From VXPQ01 sp965248175 (GTDB taxonomy: Bacteria > Bacteroidota > Rhodothermia > Rhodothermales > VXPQ01): a stretch of DNA of 64,000 nucleotides. The stretch is from NCBI GenBank assembly GCA_965248175.1, contig OZ252093.1:682001-746000 (forward strand), written 5' to 3'. Positions 53,594 through 63,145 of this stretch are shown here, in pieces. Position 1 is the stretch's first letter. Every line of letters begins with the position of its first letter. The notes beneath the pieces were generated by a model. It saw only the letters and a list, made by a program, of their open reading frames with translations, had not been told where the DNA came from and made no database searches. The translations under genes were made by a program, and so were the position numbers.

Positions 53594-54898
53594 TTACAGG
53601 ATTGCCGCCTCCTCAATACGCTCTCGGATCGCATCTCGTTGCACGGCCCCGACACCCGCCTCTTCCGCGTAGTCCGGCCAGCACGATACGACCTCAGAAA
53701 CCTCGGCGCAAATAGCCTCCGCGCGCCCCCGTTTCATGGAGGCAGATTGTGCACAGGCCCGAAAATCTTCCATGGTGAAGGCTTCCTGTTTTCCGTTGAG
53801 CGTCATCTGATGGGTCGATGTCCACTTGCCCGCCGGATTACAGGCATAGATCAGGTCGAACGCAGGCGCCAGCGCCCATGCTCCGGTCCGATCCATGAGA
53901 AAGGCAATGTTTTTGACGTGATCGTCCTGATTGCGCGCAAAAACATTGAAAGCCATTCGACGGAACTGTTCCTCTATCGTGCTCATCGAAAGCCCCAATC
54001 GCCGGATGATCATGAGCGCCTGTTCATAAGAATGGGCGCCTGCGTCGTTGAAATCGAAGTGCGCCATCGCTCCGAGCGACTGCATATGCAGCTTTGCCCC
54101 ATCGGGCAGCCGGTCGAAACGCCGGGTCATGAAATGCCGCCGCCCGCCTTCCTCGAACAAGCGGCAATCGGCCATTTCGATACCGGCGTCCCGCGCCATG
54201 AGGTGATAGGCATATTCGATGGCGCCGTATCCTCTGGGTTGCGCCCATGTTCCGTCTTGTGCTCCGCCCACGCCGTCAAACTTGATCAGCCAGTATTCGA
54301 ACCCGACACCAGCCTCTGCCTGTCCTGAGCGAACCTCTTTTGTTTGAGGGTTCCAGGCAATCACAGCCTTTGCGCGGGCGCCGCCTGCGGATGTACCCAC
54401 CCGCAGGATTTCCTGAAGTGGCGCTTCATCGTCTTGCTCGCCAAAGGACAAACTCAGTGCTTCCCGTTGTTGCAGGATTTCGGAAGCCAACGCCACCAGC
54501 CGATCCACCTGAAGACGCTGCCCCCGGTCTGCCCGAGGCCCTGTCGCGGGCATGAATTCCAAGGCGCCCATCCCGCGAGACCCTGTGTAACACAGCCGCT
54601 CGATGGCATTGAATGAATCCGGGGATCTACCCTGTCTCGCCAGCCAGGCATTGATCAAGGCATGGCCGAAACGGTCCGGCAGGGAATCCGCCAACATACC
54701 GGGAAGGCCGTAAAACGATTCGCGGCGCAGCATAGGAAACCGGTATACCTTACTGGACAAGGGCATGACGAGCGGTGCAGGCTCTATGCCGCTGCCCAAA
54801 AACCGTGGGGCGAACTGAAAGGCGGCGACCTCTTTGCCGTCCTCAAGCGTGACAGCGCCGATCGTGCTTCCCCAAAGTTTGACTTCGGCGTGCGTCAT
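53594..54898 (-). CDS. hipA: HipA-family toxin kinase
   Basis: 434 residues, serine/threonine kinase of the HipA family; E. coli HipA phosphorylates glutamyl-tRNA synthetase. The N-terminal subdomain has YGLPGMLADSLPDRFGHALINAWL, the phosphate-binding loop is in EILRVGTSAGGARAKAVIAW (about 165-184), and the catalytic loop is NVFARNQDDHVKNIAFL (D near 323), followed by WALAPAFDLIYA with the metal-binding Asp. The start overlaps the hipB stop by 4 bases. It appears complete. The substrate is unknown. Confidence 0.92.
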   Translation of the reverse strand: MTHAEVKLWGSTIGAVTLEDGKEVAAFQFAPRFLGSGIEPAPLVMPLSSKVYRFPMLRRESFYGLPGMLADSLPDRFGHALINAWLARQGRSPDSFNAIERLCYTGSRGMGALEFMPATGPRADRGQRLQVDRLVALASEILQQREALSLSFGEQDDEAPLQEILRVGTSAGGARAKAVIAWNPQTKEVRSGQAEAGVGFEYWLIKFDGVGGAQDGTWAQPRGYGAIEYAYHLMARDAGIEMADCRLFEEGGRRHFMTRRFDRLPDGAKLHMQSLGAMAHFDFNDAGAHSYEQALMIIRRLGLSMSTIEEQFRRMAFNVFARNQDDHVKNIAFLMDRTGAWALAPAFDLIYACNPAGKWTSTHQMTLNGKQEAFTMEDFRACAQSASMKRGRAEAICAEVSEVVSCWPDYAEEAGVGAVQRDAIRERIEEAAIL

Positions 54899-55254
54899 TC
54901 TTCATCTCCCCATCGCCATGCTGCGGGCCGTTCCCTCACGACCCTGGATTTGGAAGACGGCGCTCGCTGACGCTGTTTGCCTTGCATGCTCCTCAGAATG
55001 TCCATAGGGCGTGGACCGGCCTTCGGGACCAGCGCATCGAGGTGCGGAACGAGATGCAATGCCCTGAGTACGCGGAGAATACTGGTAATTTGGACCGTTT
55101 TGCCCGCCTCGATGCGCTCCAGCGTACGCTTGGATATTCCCGCCTCGAAAGCAAGATGAGCCTGGGTAACGCCCATATCGAGACGATGGCGGGCAAAACG
55201 CTTACCGAGTTCGGTAAGCAGGTATTCGTCGGTATTCAGATTTTCAAAAGACAT
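54895..55254 (-). CDS. hipB: HipB-like antitoxin, XRE family
   Basis: 119 residues with a helix-turn-helix LGKRFARHRLDMGVTQAHLAFEAGISKRTLERIEAGKTVQ (about 14-53) and a basic C-terminal tail (RQRAPSSKSRVVRERP). It neutralises HipA and represses the operon. The upstream region carries several inverted repeats with 8-base spacing, expected to be its operators. Confidence 0.9.
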   Translation of the reverse strand: MSFENLNTDEYLLTELGKRFARHRLDMGVTQAHLAFEAGISKRTLERIEAGKTVQITSILRVLRALHLVPHLDALVPKAGPRPMDILRSMQGKQRQRAPSSKSRVVRERPAAWRWGDEE

Positions 55255-55262
55255 AAATCATA

Positions 55263-55394
55263 TTATCTGGCGATAAGATGGATATAATATACTATAATTC
55301 GCCTTTATTTGCGAATAAATTTTTATACTATACAAATCGTAACAAATGACGATTAAATAGAAATAATATCCTTAAATCGTCCTTTTTAGCGAAT
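55263..55394. promoter_or_regulatory. hipBA operator array
   Basis: Four symmetric sites in an AT-rich stretch upstream of hipB: TTATC-N4-GATAA at 55263-55276; ATTCGC-N8-GCGAAT at 55297-55316; AATCGT-N8-ACGATT at 55335-55354; AATCGT-N8-GCGAAT at 55375-55394. The last three share an 8-base spacer and related half-sites and are placed 38 and 40 bases apart. E. coli HipB binds repeated sites with an 8-base spacer; use here is inferred. Confidence 0.75.
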
Positions 55395-55483
55395 TGCAAA
55401 TCATAAACCCCTTTCAATAAGCATGCATGCCAGCGGTTTCTCATACCGGGAACACGGTAGCCGTCCAACGTTAGAGTACACCA

Positions 55484-56302
55484 ATGACCTTCTCTCTGGA
55501 ATTCTTTCCGCCGCGTACAGCGCTCGCCGAGGAACGATTCGAAACAAGCCTCCCAGCGCTGCTCGCGCTGGAGCCGCATTTCGTGAGCGTGACCTGCGGC
55601 GCAGTAGGATCGTCGCAGCGCGGAACCTTCGAGCTGGTGCGCGCATTGCGCACGAACCACCACGCGGCGTGCTGCCCACACATGTCAAGCATCGGCCGCA
55701 CACGCCTGCAGATCACCACCATGGCGCGGAAGTATGTCGGGCTTGGCATCCAGCGCATCATTGCCCTGCGGGGTGACAAGCCAGACGGCCATGTGGATAG
55801 CGCAGCGCACTACACCTCGTCCTGGGAGTTGATCGCCGCGCTCAGGGATACCGTTCCGGACGTTGAAATAGGCGTCAGTTGCTACCCGGAAGGACACCCC
55901 GAAGACCGTAGCCCCGATGACCGGTTCACGGTGCTGGAACGTAAGCTGGAGGCCGGCGCCGATTTCGCCATCTCGCAGCTCTTTTTCAACGTCGACGCCT
56001 TCCTTGCGTATCGGGACGAGTGCGCCCGGCGCAGCATCGCGGTGCCGGTCTGGCCGGGCGTCATGCCCATCCACAACGCTGCCCAAGTGTTCGGGTTCGC
56101 CGACAAATGCGGGGTGATCGTACCCAACGCGCTGCGCACCAGATTCGAGGGAAAAAGCGATGCGGAAGCGTTCGCGATCGCTCGGGACCTCGCCTGCGGG
56201 CAAGCCTTGCGGCTAAAAGCGGAAGGCGTGGAGCACATGCACCTGTATACGTTGAACCGGCACCGTCTGGCGATAGAAATTGTTCGGACGCTGAAAACAT
56301 GA
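55484..56302 (+). CDS. metF: Methylenetetrahydrofolate reductase
   Basis: 272 residues (MTFSLEFFPPRTALAEERF). A flavin TIM-barrel that reduces 5,10-methylene-THF to 5-methyl-THF. SLEFFPPRT with the catalytic Glu, SVTCGAVGSSQRGT, GLGIQRIIALRGD, GVSCYPEGHPE, AGADFAISQLFFNVD and VWPGVMPIHN are family blocks. Its stop overlaps the metH start (ATGA), so product and next enzyme are made together. No SAM riboswitch was seen in the short leader. Confidence 0.95.
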   Translation: MTFSLEFFPPRTALAEERFETSLPALLALEPHFVSVTCGAVGSSQRGTFELVRALRTNHHAACCPHMSSIGRTRLQITTMARKYVGLGIQRIIALRGDKPDGHVDSAAHYTSSWELIAALRDTVPDVEIGVSCYPEGHPEDRSPDDRFTVLERKLEAGADFAISQLFFNVDAFLAYRDECARRSIAVPVWPGVMPIHNAAQVFGFADKCGVIVPNALRTRFEGKSDAEAFAIARDLACGQALRLKAEGVEHMHLYTLNRHRLAIEIVRTLKT

Positions 56303-59300
56303 ACAGCAGAACGAAGCGCCTCGACTGGCTGCACCAGACGATGAGCAGGCGCATTGTCCTGCTCGATGGGGCATTCGGCACGATGGCGCAGTCCCTTGGA
56401 CTGGACGAAGACGCCTTTCGCGGGCAGCGATTCAAGGATACCGAACAGGATCTCAGGGGCAACATCGATGTCTTGTGCCTGACACAGCCGCACGCCATCG
56501 CCCATATCCACAGGCAGTATCTGGCCGCCGGCGCAGACATCCTGACCACCAACAGCTTCACGGCGAACGGACCGTCCCAGGCCGACTACGGCCTTGAGCA
56601 TCTCGTGTTCGAGATGAACCGCAGCGCGGCGGCGCTTGCGCGGGCAGAAGCCGACCGGTGGACCGGCAAAACGGACGAGCCCAGGCTGGTGGCGGGCAGT
56701 ATGGGCCCCACCAACCGCACACTGTCCATGTCGCCCAAGGTCGAAGACCCTGGCTACCGGGCAATCACGTTCGACGAACTGAGCAGCACGTACTACGAGG
56801 CGGCAAACGGCCTGTGCCGGGGAGGCGCCGATCTGTTGCTGCTGGAAACGATTTTCGATACGTTGAACGCGAAAGCGGCTCTGTACGCGATCGCCCGGCT
56901 TGAGCGGGACACGGGCGCAACGATTCCGGTGATCGTATCGGGCACCGTCACAGACCAATCGGGACGCACGCTGTCGGGGCAAACGCTGGAGGCGTTTTTC
57001 ATTTCCATTCGCCACGCCCGCCCCTTGGCAGTGGGTCTCAACTGTGCACTCGGGGCCAGTGACCTCGACCGGCATATCCGCGAATTATCCCATATCGCCG
57101 ATACGCCGCTCAGCCTGCACCCGAACGCCGGCTTGCCGAACGAGTTCGGCGCATACGACGAGACGCCCGAAACCACGGCCGCGATTCTGAAAGAGATCGC
57201 CGAAGACCGCGTCGTGAACATTGTCGGCGGCTGCTGCGGTACGACGCCGGAGCATATTGAGGCGATCCGGGATGCGGTCGCGTCGGCAGCGCCGCGCAAG
57301 ACGCCGGAGACGAAGCGGCGGATGCGGTTGTCGGGTCTCGAACCGCTGAACAGGACGGAGACCACCGGCCTGCTGCACATCGGCGAGCGCACCAATGTGG
57401 CCGGTTCGAAAGTTTTCCTGCGACGCATCCAGGACGAAGATTTCCCCGGTGCGCTGAAAATTGCAGCCGAACAGGTGGCGGGCGGCGCCAACATCATCGA
57501 TGTCAACATGGACGAGGGCATGCTCGACGGCAAGGCGGTCATGCAACGGTTCCTGAACCTGTTGGCCTGCGAACCTGCAATCAGCCGGGTGCCGGTCATG
57601 GTGGATTCCTCGCGCTTCGAGGTGCTCGAAGCCGGCCTTGGGTGCTTGCAGGGCAAGGGCGTCGCCAACTCGATCAGCCTCAAGGAAGGCGAGGAAACAT
57701 TCCTTCGTCAGGCCCGGACGATCCGCGATCTCGGACATGCGCTGGTGGTCATGGCGTTCGACCAGGAGGGACAGGCAACGACCACCGAACGGCGGGTAGA
57801 AATATGTGCGCGCAGCTACGCATTACTTGTGGAGCAGCTCGGCTTCGCACCCGAAGATATCGTTTTCGATCCCAATATCCTGGCCATAGCCACCGGAATC
57901 GAAGAGCATAACGGGTACGCCCGCTCGTTCATCGAGGCCATCCCGCACATCAAGGCCGCCTGTCCCGGTGCACTGGTGAGCGGCGGCGTAAGCAACGTTT
58001 CCTTTGCCTTCCGGGGCAACGAGCCGGTGCGCCGCGCCATGCATGCCGTATTCCTGTATCATGCGACCCGCGCCGGGTTGGATCTGGCGATCGTGAATGC
58101 AGGCTCCCTGATCGCATACGACGACATTCCGGACGCACTGCGCGAGGCTGTCGAGGATGCTATCCTGAACCGGCGCCCCGACGCTACCGAGCGATTGCTG
58201 GAGATAGCGCAACATGTGGACAAGGCGCCCGAAACGGACCCTGCAGTGGTGGATGCCTGGCGCGAGTTGCCTGTGGAGGCGCGGCTGGAGCATGCGCTGG
58301 TGCATGGCCTTGATGAACATATTCTGAGCGATGTCGAGGAAGCAAGGCTGGCGGCAGCGCGCCCGCTGCATGTGATCGAAGGACCGCTGATGAACGGCAT
58401 GAACCGGGTGGGTGACCTGTTCGGCGCCGGGAAGATGTTTCTCCCGCAGGTCGTCAAATCGGCGCGCGTGATGAAACGGGCCGTAGAACATCTCGTGCCG
58501 TTCATGCAGGGGGACGAATCCGCTTCGCTCACGCACGGACGCGGCAAGGTGGTGATGGCGACGGTCAAAGGCGATGTGCATGATATCGGCAAAAACATCG
58601 TCAGCGTGGTGCTGCAGTGCAATGGCTTCACGGTCGAGGACCTTGGCGTCATGACGCCTTGCCAGCGCATCCTCGACACAGCCCGCGAGAAGCGTGCGGA
58701 TATGATCGGCTTGTCCGGGCTGATTACGCCATCGCTCGACGAAATGGTGTATGTCGCCGGGGAAATGCAGAAGCAGGGATTCAGTATGCCCCTGCTGATC
58801 GGCGGGGCTACCACATCGCCGATTCATACATCTGTCAAGATCGACCCGGTCTACGCCGGACCCGTCGTGTATGTGAAGGATGCTTCCCGCGCCGTGGGCG
58901 TGATGAAGGAACTGGTCGGAGACCAGCGTGGCGACTATGTCGCAACGGTGGATCGCGAGCATGCCACCCGGCGAAAACGGCATGCGCAACCGAAGCGCCG
59001 ACTCCCGAGCCTGACCCTCGACGCAGCACGTGCAAACCGTTTCGATGGGAATTGGAAAAATTGCCCGCCGCCAAGGCCGAGCCAACCCGGCGTACATACG
59101 ATCAATCGGCAACCGCTCGAAGAACTCGTCGACTACATCGACTGGCGACCCTTCTTCTCGGCCTGGGAAATGAACGGGCTGTTCCCGGCCATCCTCCAGG
59201 ATCCGGTAAAAGGCGAGGCCGCGCGGGAACTCTATGATGCCGGACGCTCCATGCTGGACCGCATCGTGAAAGAGGAGTGGCTCGTCGCACGCGGCGTGTG

Positions 59301-59991
59301 CGGCCTCTTTCCGGCAGCAGCGACGGCGGACGATGATATCCTCGTTTTTACCGACGAACAACGGCGTACCGAACGGATACGCCTCTCGACGCTGCGCCAG
59401 CAACGAACATTGCCCGGAGGCATGCCGCACCGCGCATTGTCGGATTATGTGGCGCCCATCGAGCACGGCATCGACGACTGGGTCGGGGCATTCGCCGTCA
59501 CCGCAGGGTTGGGAGAATCGGAGCAGACAGCCGCCTTCAAGCAGGCAGGCGACGATTACAGCGCGATTATGCTGCAGGCGCTGGCGGACCGGCTGGCCGA
59601 GGCATTCGCCGAGTATCTGCATCTTCGGGTGCGCCGAGAATTTTGGGGCTATGCACCAAAGGAATCGCTGGGCCGTGCCGATCTGATCGCAGAATCGTAC
59701 CAGGGCATTCGCCCCGCCCCGGGCTATCCGGCTTGTCCGGAACACAGCGAAAAAGAGAAACTCTGGGAACTGCTCAGCGTCCGGCGGCGCATCGGCATGG
59801 AGTTGACCGAATCCTGGGCGATGTTGCCGGGAGCCTCTGTCAGTGGATGGTACTTCTCGCACCCTAAGGCGCGCTACTTCGAAGTAGGGTTGATCGGTAG
59901 AGATCAGGTAGAGGACTATGCCCGGCGCAGGGGCCTGCCGGTTGCAGAGGCCGAACGGCTGCTCCGGCCAAACCTCGGCTACGACGCCTGA
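56299..59991 (+). CDS. metH: Cobalamin-dependent methionine synthase
   Basis: 1230 residues, full four-module enzyme: homocysteine domain (LLDGAFGTMAQSLGL; zinc cysteines in GLNCALG and GGCCGT near 249 and 310); pterin domain (IGERTNVAGSKVF, IIDVNMDEGMLDG); cobalamin cap and binding domain with the cobalt ligand histidine in GDVHDIGKN (about H760), DLGVMTPC and GLSGLITPSLDEM; and the C-terminal reactivation domain with RPAPGYPACPEHSEK (about 1138). It transfers a methyl group from 5-methyl-THF to homocysteine through cobalamin. It is in an operon with metF. Confidence 0.97.
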   Translation: MNSRTKRLDWLHQTMSRRIVLLDGAFGTMAQSLGLDEDAFRGQRFKDTEQDLRGNIDVLCLTQPHAIAHIHRQYLAAGADILTTNSFTANGPSQADYGLEHLVFEMNRSAAALARAEADRWTGKTDEPRLVAGSMGPTNRTLSMSPKVEDPGYRAITFDELSSTYYEAANGLCRGGADLLLLETIFDTLNAKAALYAIARLERDTGATIPVIVSGTVTDQSGRTLSGQTLEAFFISIRHARPLAVGLNCALGASDLDRHIRELSHIADTPLSLHPNAGLPNEFGAYDETPETTAAILKEIAEDRVVNIVGGCCGTTPEHIEAIRDAVASAAPRKTPETKRRMRLSGLEPLNRTETTGLLHIGERTNVAGSKVFLRRIQDEDFPGALKIAAEQVAGGANIIDVNMDEGMLDGKAVMQRFLNLLACEPAISRVPVMVDSSRFEVLEAGLGCLQGKGVANSISLKEGEETFLRQARTIRDLGHALVVMAFDQEGQATTTERRVEICARSYALLVEQLGFAPEDIVFDPNILAIATGIEEHNGYARSFIEAIPHIKAACPGALVSGGVSNVSFAFRGNEPVRRAMHAVFLYHATRAGLDLAIVNAGSLIAYDDIPDALREAVEDAILNRRPDATERLLEIAQHVDKAPETDPAVVDAWRELPVEARLEHALVHGLDEHILSDVEEARLAAARPLHVIEGPLMNGMNRVGDLFGAGKMFLPQVVKSARVMKRAVEHLVPFMQGDESASLTHGRGKVVMATVKGDVHDIGKNIVSVVLQCNGFTVEDLGVMTPCQRILDTAREKRADMIGLSGLITPSLDEMVYVAGEMQKQGFSMPLLIGGATTSPIHTSVKIDPVYAGPVVYVKDASRAVGVMKELVGDQRGDYVATVDREHATRRKRHAQPKRRLPSLTLDAARANRFDGNWKNCPPPRPSQPGVHTINRQPLEELVDYIDWRPFFSAWEMNGLFPAILQDPVKGEAARELYDAGRSMLDRIVKEEWLVARGVCGLFPAAATADDDILVFTDEQRRTERIRLSTLRQQRTLPGGMPHRALSDYVAPIEHGIDDWVGAFAVTAGLGESEQTAAFKQAGDDYSAIMLQALADRLAEAFAEYLHLRVRREFWGYAPKESLGRADLIAESYQGIRPAPGYPACPEHSEKEKLWELLSVRRRIGMELTESWAMLPGASVSGWYFSHPKARYFEVGLIGRDQVEDYARRRGLPVAEAERLLRPNLGYDA

Positions 59992-60156
59992 AGCCCGCGC
60001 CAAGGTATTTGTCTTCCGTTCCGCCTGCATCCTATCTGCGCCGCAGGCGTTGGATAGGGTTTGTCCTTTTTCCTTTTTACCGCTTCGCAATTCCCTGCGG
60101 TGCGTGCAACGGCCCGCTTGACGCCTTGCACATGCACGCGGCCTGCATCTGCACGC

Positions 60157-63045
60157 ATGGCGACTACCCGGAAACCGATCCCTGCGAAGGCGCAATCCGG
60201 CGCAATCCGCGACGCCGCATCCCGCTCGCCGCGCTCTTCCCGGCGACCCATCGTCATTCGCGGCGCCCGGCAACACAATCTGAAAGGGATTGACCTGGAG
60301 TTGCCGCGCAACAAAATCATTGTCTTCACCGGGCCGTCCGGCTCGGGTAAATCGTCTCTTGCTTTCGACACGATCTACGCAGAAGGCCAGCGGCGCTATG
60401 TCGAAAGTCTGAGCGCCTATGCGCGGCAGTTTCTCGAACGCATGGACAAGCCGGATGTCGATCTGATCACCGGACTGGCGCCGGCTATCGCCATCGAGCA
60501 GAAAACGACGTCGAAAAACCCCCGCTCGACGATCGCTACGCAAACGGAAATCTACGATCATCTCCGGCTCCTTTTTGCACGCATCGGCCGCACGATCTCG
60601 CCTGTGAGCGGCGAAGAAGTGACGCGGGACGCTCCCCGATCCGTGGCCGAGCGGCTGCACGCCATCGCAGAGGACCGGGCGCGGTTCTACGTTTGCTTTC
60701 CCATTCCCGATCACAAAAAGACCTCCCTCGAAAAGGAACTGGGTACACTGCAGCAGCGAGGGTTCTTTCGGGTGCTGCTCCTGCCTTCCGGGAAAGAAAA
60801 GAACTCCGGCAACGAGGAACGCATTCTCGATCTAAACGAGGAATCTCCCGAAAAAGCCGCCGGATATCCTCGCCGACGCCTGCTCGTGCTGGTAGATCGT
60901 CTGGCCGTCCGTCACGGAGACGAAGACAACCTTTCGCGCATCTCGGATTCGGCGGAGCAGGCTTTCCGGGAAAGCGCCGGGCGCTGCGTCGTGCATATTC
61001 ACGGGGGAGAGACGCTGCATTTCAGCGAATTCTTCGAACGCGACGGGATGCGCTTCGAAGAACCGTCGCCTCTGCTGTTCTCATTCAACAGCCCGCTGGG
61101 CGCATGCCCCACCTGCCAGGGATTCGGCCGGGTCACGGGCCTGGACGAAGACCTCATCATCCCGGATCGAAACCTTTCGATCCGGCAGGGCGCCATCGCC
61201 CCGTTCCGCACGGAACGATGGAGCCGGTATTTCCGGGACCTGGTCCGGGTTGCCGCCGAACGCCGGATCGACATCGACACGCCCTGGCGCGAACTGCCGG
61301 AGGATGTACGCGAACTGGCGTGGAACGGGGAAGGCGACTACATCGGCATCCGAGGCTTCTTCAAATTTCTGGAGAAGAAGAAGTACAAGATGCATTACCG
61401 GATCTTCCACGCCCGGTTTCGAGGCTACATGCCGTGCTTGGAATGCGAGGGGTATCGCGTGCGCCGGGAAGCGCAGTACGTGAAAGTCGGAGGGCTGCAT
61501 ATCGGTGAGATATGCGAGTTGACGACAAAAGACGCCCGCGACTTCTTCAGGAATCTGATGCTCTCCGGTCACGACGAACAGATCGCCGGACGCGTGCTGG
61601 AAGAGATTCGCAAGCGGCTGGCCTACCTTGTCGATGTCGGGCTTGATTACCTCTCGCTGGACCGCCTTTCGCAGACGCTTTCCGGCGGCGAAAGCCAGCG
61701 CATTCATCTTTCGACCTCGCTCGGATCGTCGCTGGTCGGCTCGCTCTATGTGCTCGACGAGCCCTCCATCGGACTGCACCCCCGGGATAACGATCGGCTG
61801 ATAAGCATCCTCGAAAACCTGCGCGATATCGGGAATACCGTGCTGGTCGTGGAACATGAGGCGGTCATGATGGAACGGGCGGATCAGGTGGTCGATCTCG
61901 GCCCCGGCGCCGGTCGACTCGGCGGGGAGGTAGTCTTCCAGGGCAGTTATGACGAACTGCTGCGCGACCGGCGCTCGCTGACCGGAGCCTACCTGAGCGG
62001 CCGGGAACAGATTCCCGTGCCCGCGGCGCGGCGGCCGGTCTACGACGACAATGCCCTGTACGTCGAGCATGCCCGTCAGCACAATCTGAAGCGCCTCGAT
62101 GTGCAGTTTCCCCTGGATATGATCACCTGTGTAACCGGAGTAAGCGGCTCCGGCAAATCGACGCTGGTGCACCAGACGCTGTACAACGGACTGATGCGCC
62201 TGAAAGGCTACCGGGTCGAGGGCGGCGTGGGTGCACACGACATCATCCGCGGTTACCAGCTCGTTGACCGCATCGAAATGGTCGATCAGAACCCTATCGG
62301 GAAATCCCCCCGCTCCAATCCGGCCACGTACACGAAAGTATTCGATCACGTGCGAGATATCCTGGCCGGCACACACCAGGCCCGCATGCAGGGACTGAAG
62401 CCCGGCCACTTTTCGTTCAACGTTCCCGGCGGACGGTGCGAAACCTGTCAGGGCGAGGGCATCGTGAAGGTCGAGATGCAATTCCTTGCGGACTTGTATC
62501 TCGAATGCCAGGCGTGCCGGGGGAGCCGGTACAAAAAGGAAACCCTTGAAATCCGGTACCGGGGCAAACATGTGGCCGATATCCTCCGGATGACCATCGA
62601 CGAGGCAAGCGACTTCTTCGCAGACCATGCGCCCATCATGGGCAAGCTGCGGGTGCTACAGAATATCGGCCTCGGATACCTGACCCTGGGGCAACCTTCC
62701 AACACGCTTTCGGGGGGCGAATCGCAGCGGCTGAAACTGGCCTCCTTCCTCGGGAAGCCCTCCCGGGACCGCGTGTTGTACATGCTGGACGAACCTACTA
62801 CGGGCCTGCATTTCGACGATATCCGCAAACTCATGGCGGCATTGAACGCGCTCGTCGAAGAAGGTCATTCCGTCATTCTCATCGAACACAATATGGATGT
62901 GATAAAATGTGCGGATTGGGTGATCGATCTCGGCCCGGAAGGCGGAAGACGCGGCGGATTCGTGGTAGCGGAAGGAACGCCCGAAGAGATTGCCGCTATA
63001 CCTGACAGCCACACTGGACAGTTTTTGAAAAACATACTGCCGTAG
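60157..63045 (+). CDS. uvrA: Excinuclease ABC subunit A
   Basis: 962 residues from ATG at 60157 (the frame is open further upstream without conserved sequence). Two ABC ATPase modules: Walker A GPSGSGKSS (about 57) and GVSGSGKST (about 661), signatures TLSGGESQRIHL and TLSGGESQRLKLA. It finds bulky DNA lesions with UvrB. The first zinc finger keeps only ACPTC; the usual CxxC about 20 residues before is replaced by HFSEFF, as in Bacteroidota UvrA. The second is intact (CETCQGEG ... CQACRGSRY). Confidence 0.96.
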   Translation: MATTRKPIPAKAQSGAIRDAASRSPRSSRRPIVIRGARQHNLKGIDLELPRNKIIVFTGPSGSGKSSLAFDTIYAEGQRRYVESLSAYARQFLERMDKPDVDLITGLAPAIAIEQKTTSKNPRSTIATQTEIYDHLRLLFARIGRTISPVSGEEVTRDAPRSVAERLHAIAEDRARFYVCFPIPDHKKTSLEKELGTLQQRGFFRVLLLPSGKEKNSGNEERILDLNEESPEKAAGYPRRRLLVLVDRLAVRHGDEDNLSRISDSAEQAFRESAGRCVVHIHGGETLHFSEFFERDGMRFEEPSPLLFSFNSPLGACPTCQGFGRVTGLDEDLIIPDRNLSIRQGAIAPFRTERWSRYFRDLVRVAAERRIDIDTPWRELPEDVRELAWNGEGDYIGIRGFFKFLEKKKYKMHYRIFHARFRGYMPCLECEGYRVRREAQYVKVGGLHIGEICELTTKDARDFFRNLMLSGHDEQIAGRVLEEIRKRLAYLVDVGLDYLSLDRLSQTLSGGESQRIHLSTSLGSSLVGSLYVLDEPSIGLHPRDNDRLISILENLRDIGNTVLVVEHEAVMMERADQVVDLGPGAGRLGGEVVFQGSYDELLRDRRSLTGAYLSGREQIPVPAARRPVYDDNALYVEHARQHNLKRLDVQFPLDMITCVTGVSGSGKSTLVHQTLYNGLMRLKGYRVEGGVGAHDIIRGYQLVDRIEMVDQNPIGKSPRSNPATYTKVFDHVRDILAGTHQARMQGLKPGHFSFNVPGGRCETCQGEGIVKVEMQFLADLYLECQACRGSRYKKETLEIRYRGKHVADILRMTIDEASDFFADHAPIMGKLRVLQNIGLGYLTLGQPSNTLSGGESQRLKLASFLGKPSRDRVLYMLDEPTTGLHFDDIRKLMAALNALVEEGHSVILIEHNMDVIKCADWVIDLGPEGGRRGGFVVAEGTPEEIAAIPDSHTGQFLKNILP

Positions 63046-63145
63046 ACATGTTACTTTTTCGGGCTTTCCTGCGGCTTACTCAAGTGCGCGGAGAATTTCA
63101 GGAGGACAACGCGTTCTCCGGGCAGCTGTTGCGCACATAGGCTCC

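Noticed and set aside
55395..55483. SAM riboswitch before metF
   Set aside because: The leader is short and lacks the conserved helices; the nearby symmetry belongs to the hipBA operators.
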